Shown piece after piece: positions 62,153-64,000 of a DNA stretch of 64,000 bases. How positions within the stretch are numbered: the first letter of the stretch is position 1; every line of letters starts with the position of its first letter. The notes below the pieces were generated by a model that was not told where the DNA came from, ran no database searches, and worked only from the letters and a program-made list of their open reading frames with translations. The position numbers were made by a program, and so were the translations under genes. The DNA comes from Lederbergia citrisecunda (GTDB lineage: Bacteria; Bacillota; Bacilli; Bacillales; Bacillaceae_C), in the NCBI RefSeq assembly GCF_018343695.1, contig NZ_JAGYPJ010000001.1:3149992-3213991 (forward strand), given 5' to 3'.

Positions 62153-63015
62153 ACAAATTTTGTTGATGCGGGCGATAGTGGAACACTTTTTAAATAGCAT
62201 ACCCCTATACTTCTACTTGGCAGTTCTTCTTTTACAGGTACTTCCCATAATTGTCCTTCATTCAAATCTTCTTGCGAAAATTCCTTCGTTACACAGGCAA
62301 TTCCTAGATTTATTTTCGCAAACTCCAATAATAAATCATGTGAGCCCAATTCAAATTCTGGCGACACCTTGATTCCAATCGAAATCAAATATTCTTCGAC
62401 ATAATTTCTCGAATTTGATTTCTGTTCAAGCATGATTAACGGTAACTTTACCAGTTCTTCCATACTTATCGGTTTAGATAGCAGATATTTAAATTTTTCC
62501 CCACAAACAAAGATGTCATGGATATCAAAGCAAGGTTTAAGCTCCAACGCCTGGTCTTCCAAGGGAAAATTACAAACCCCTATATCCACTTCGCCCGATT
62601 TTAACAAAGAACATATTTCTGTGGTTGTCCCATTGACAATTTTAAATTTAATATTTGGATAGTTATTATGGAAAGCTTCTAAATAAGGGAGTAAAAAATG
62701 ACGAGAAATCGTATCACCCACACCTATTTTTAACTCGCCTGCTGTCAAATTCTTAAATTCTAAAAGCTTTTCTTCTCCAGCATCAATTAAGTTAATAGCT
62801 GAATTTGCATATTCAAATAAAATGGAACCCTCGTCCGTTAAGGATACGCCTTTTGGTGTTCGATTAAAAAGACGTGTATCCAGTTCCCTTTCTAATTGCA
62901 TGATCGCTTGGCTAACAGCTGGCTGTGTCATATAAAGCTCTTTTGCCGCCTGTGAAAAGCTTTTTCTCTTCCCGACTATACAAAAAATTTTATACAAATC
63001 TAACTTACTTACCAT
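62125..63015 (-). CDS. LysR family transcriptional regulator
   Basis: The 296-residue protein has the LysR helix-turn-helix KLDLYKIFCIVGKRKSFSQAAKELYMTQPAVSQAIMQLERELDTRLFNRTPKGVSLTDEG (residues about 4-63) and a two-lobe effector domain (LKIGVGDTISRHFLLPYLEAFHNNYPNI...). ATG 63015 follows AAGGTGTGG; an ATG-like start at 63036 is less supported. It is divergent from the CofE-like gene, the usual arrangement for a LysR activator and its target, and a T-N11-A dyad lies between them. Confidence 0.88.
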   Translation of the reverse strand: MVSKLDLYKIFCIVGKRKSFSQAAKELYMTQPAVSQAIMQLERELDTRLFNRTPKGVSLTDEGSILFEYANSAINLIDAGEEKLLEFKNLTAGELKIGVGDTISRHFLLPYLEAFHNNYPNIKFKIVNGTTTEICSLLKSGEVDIGVCNFPLEDQALELKPCFDIHDIFVCGEKFKYLLSKPISMEELVKLPLIMLEQKSNSRNYVEEYLISIGIKVSPEFELGSHDLLLEFAKINLGIACVTKEFSQEDLNEGQLWEVPVKEELPSRSIGVCYLKSVPLSPASTKFVKIIENQQV

Positions 63016-63059
63016 ATAACCACACCTTATACCCACTATTTGATATATTCATTTTACTT

Positions 63060-63079
63060 ATACCACTAAACTGCTGTAT
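63060..63079. promoter_or_regulatory. Candidate LysR box
   Basis: ATAC-N12-GTAT is a dyad with the LysR T-N11-A layout, in the shared gap between the LysR gene and the divergent CofE-like gene. Confidence 0.4.
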
Positions 63080-63127
63080 ATTACAAGAGTAGATAACTTA
63101 CATTAACGTTTAGAAGGAGCGATCAAT

Positions 63128-64000
63128 TTGGAGAGAGTAGTCGGAACTGTTGCGAGAGGCCTTCGTTGCCCGATCATCAATAAAGGTGATAACATCGAAG
63201 AAATCGTTGTAGATAGCGTGTTAAAAGCTGTAGAAGTTGAAGGCTTGACCATTAATGATAAAGATATCGTGTCAGTCACTGAATCTATCGTTGCACGCGC
63301 ACAAGGCAACTACGCGACGATCGATCAAATTGCAAAAGACGTTCATTCAAAATTCGGTGATGATCCAATTGGAGTCATCTTCCCAATTTTAAGCCGCAAC
63401 CGCTTTGCAAACTGTCTTCGTGGCATTGCAAAAGGTGCAAAAAAAATAGTTTTAATGCTTAGCTATCCATCTGATGAAGTTGGAAACCACTTGGTTGATA
63501 TTGATGCGCTTGACGAAAAAGGAGTAAATCCTTGGACAGATGTGTTAACAGAAAAGCAATTCCGTGATCTATTTGGTTATAATAAACATCCTTTTACAGG
63601 TGTCGATTACATTGAGTATTATAAATCTTTAGTTGTAGAATACGGCGTTGAATGTGAAGTCATATTTTCTAACAATCCAAAAACCATTCTAGAATATACT
63701 AAAAACGTACTTACTTGCGATATTCATACAAGGTTTAGAACAAAGAGAATCTTAAAGGCAAACGGTGGGGATAAAATTTATAGCCTTGATAATATTTTAT
63801 CCGAATCTGTTGATGGCAGTGGATATAACGAGGCTTACGGTCTGTTGGGATCCAATAAATCAACAGAAGAAAGTGTAAAACTCTTCCCACGCGACTGCCA
63901 GCCTGTCGTGGATAAAATCCAACAAGTTCTTAAAGAAAAAACTGGAAAAAACGTCGAAGTCATGATTTATGGTGATGGAGCATTTAAAGATCCAGTTGGT
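63128..64000 (+). CDS. Coenzyme F420-0:L-glutamate ligase-like protein (CofE family, partial)
   Basis: A frame starting TTG 63128, 8 nt after AAGGAG, is open to the window end (291 codons so far). It reads ERVVGTVARGLRCPIINKGD, then DIVSVTESIVARAQGNYATI, GVIFPILSRNRFANCLRGIA, DVHSKFGDD and MIYGDGAFKDPVG, which match the CofE/COG1478 group found in Firmicutes. True CofE adds glutamate to F420-0 with GTP, but bacilli are not known to make F420, so the substrate is probably different. Divergent LysR is its likely regulator. The C-terminus lies outside. Confidence 0.75.
   Translation, partial: MERVVGTVARGLRCPIINKGDNIEEIVVDSVLKAVEVEGLTINDKDIVSVTESIVARAQGNYATIDQIAKDVHSKFGDDPIGVIFPILSRNRFANCLRGIAKGAKKIVLMLSYPSDEVGNHLVDIDALDEKGVNPWTDVLTEKQFRDLFGYNKHPFTGVDYIEYYKSLVVEYGVECEVIFSNNPKTILEYTKNVLTCDIHTRFRTKRILKANGGDKIYSLDNILSESVDGSGYNEAYGLLGSNKSTEESVKLFPRDCQPVVDKIQQVLKEKTGKNVEVMIYGDGAFKDPVG

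Noticed and set aside
1-64000. tRNA, rRNA, CRISPR array, prophage or intact insertion sequence
   Set aside because: No cloverleaf, rRNA, regularly spaced repeats, phage structural genes or transposase frames were seen on either strand.

Overview
The window is chromosomal DNA from a low-GC Gram-positive bacterium, almost certainly a member of the Bacillaceae. Supporting signs are strong AGGAGG-type ribosome binding sites, GTG and TTG starts, Fur boxes, a CIRCE element, a guanidine-I (ykkC) leader, a guanine riboswitch, a THI box over a ykoEDC operon, and recognisable relatives of YuxH, YerD, NhaK, YcgT, HtpG, ComA and ComP. There are no rRNA or tRNA genes, CRISPR arrays, intact transposases or prophage genes. 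The species cannot be fixed from the sequence.

Layout. 0-6.3 kb: a truncated membrane protein, repeat remnants, a small phospholipase A2-like protein, DoxX, a regulator-hydrolase pair with twin operator-like dyads, the guanidine riboswitch with its two-subunit SMR exporter, and an ECF sigma/anti-sigma pair. 6.4-10.2 kb: a Fur-controlled ferric-iron ABC importer. 10.3-20.8 kb: an EF-G-like GTPase, an EAL-HDOD protein, an MFS transporter, a U32 peptidase remnant, htpG under a perfect CIRCE, a GPH symporter and a TSUP exporter. 21-26 kb: a stand-alone hpt, a TetR/hydrolase pair, then Fur-box feoA-feoB-Cys-rich protein. 26-34 kb: small accessory genes (VOC, GyrI-like, pentapeptide, OmdA, DUF1801, ABM), YerD, and a TetR/SDR pair with a perfect operator palindrome. 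34.5-41 kb: NhaK antiporter, a guanine-riboswitch purine permease plus phosphoribosyltransferase, and small genes. 41.4-46.5 kb: YcgT reductase divergent from fhuCDBG, with two Fur boxes between them. 46.7-55.8 kb: an ABC exporter, a flavoprotein, a LolD/FtsX-type ABC system with a small downstream protein, and a ComP/ComA-like two-component pair. 55.9-59.4 kb: PhnA-like protein and the TPP-controlled thiamine-precursor transporter YkoEDC. 59.4-64 kb: a LigB-type dioxygenase, a TetR-MBL-DUF2568 operon behind a 45-bp palindrome, and LysR divergent from a CofE-like gene that runs off the end.

Functional themes. Iron supply recurs: ferric ABC import, ferrous Feo import, hydroxamate-siderophore import and a Fur-linked flavin reductase all carry Fur boxes, so they should be induced together in iron starvation. 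A second theme is small-molecule-gated transport: guanidine export, guanine-sensed purine uptake and thiamine-precursor uptake each sit behind a recognisable aptamer. A third is local repressor-operator units (three TetR, one ArsR-like, one LysR) beside the enzymes they probably control.

Points that most merit a second look: apparent non-AUG/GUG/UUG starts for feoB (ATA) and the ECF sigma gene (ATC); an in-frame TAG followed by 30 coding-like codons after the fbpC-like gene; CIRCE control of htpG; a soluble PAS-containing ComP-like kinase beside an ABC system and a 52-residue protein; a repeated intergenic element before two ABC genes; and a CofE-like gene in an organism type not known to make F420. 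No wholly new multi-gene system could be demonstrated from sequence alone.
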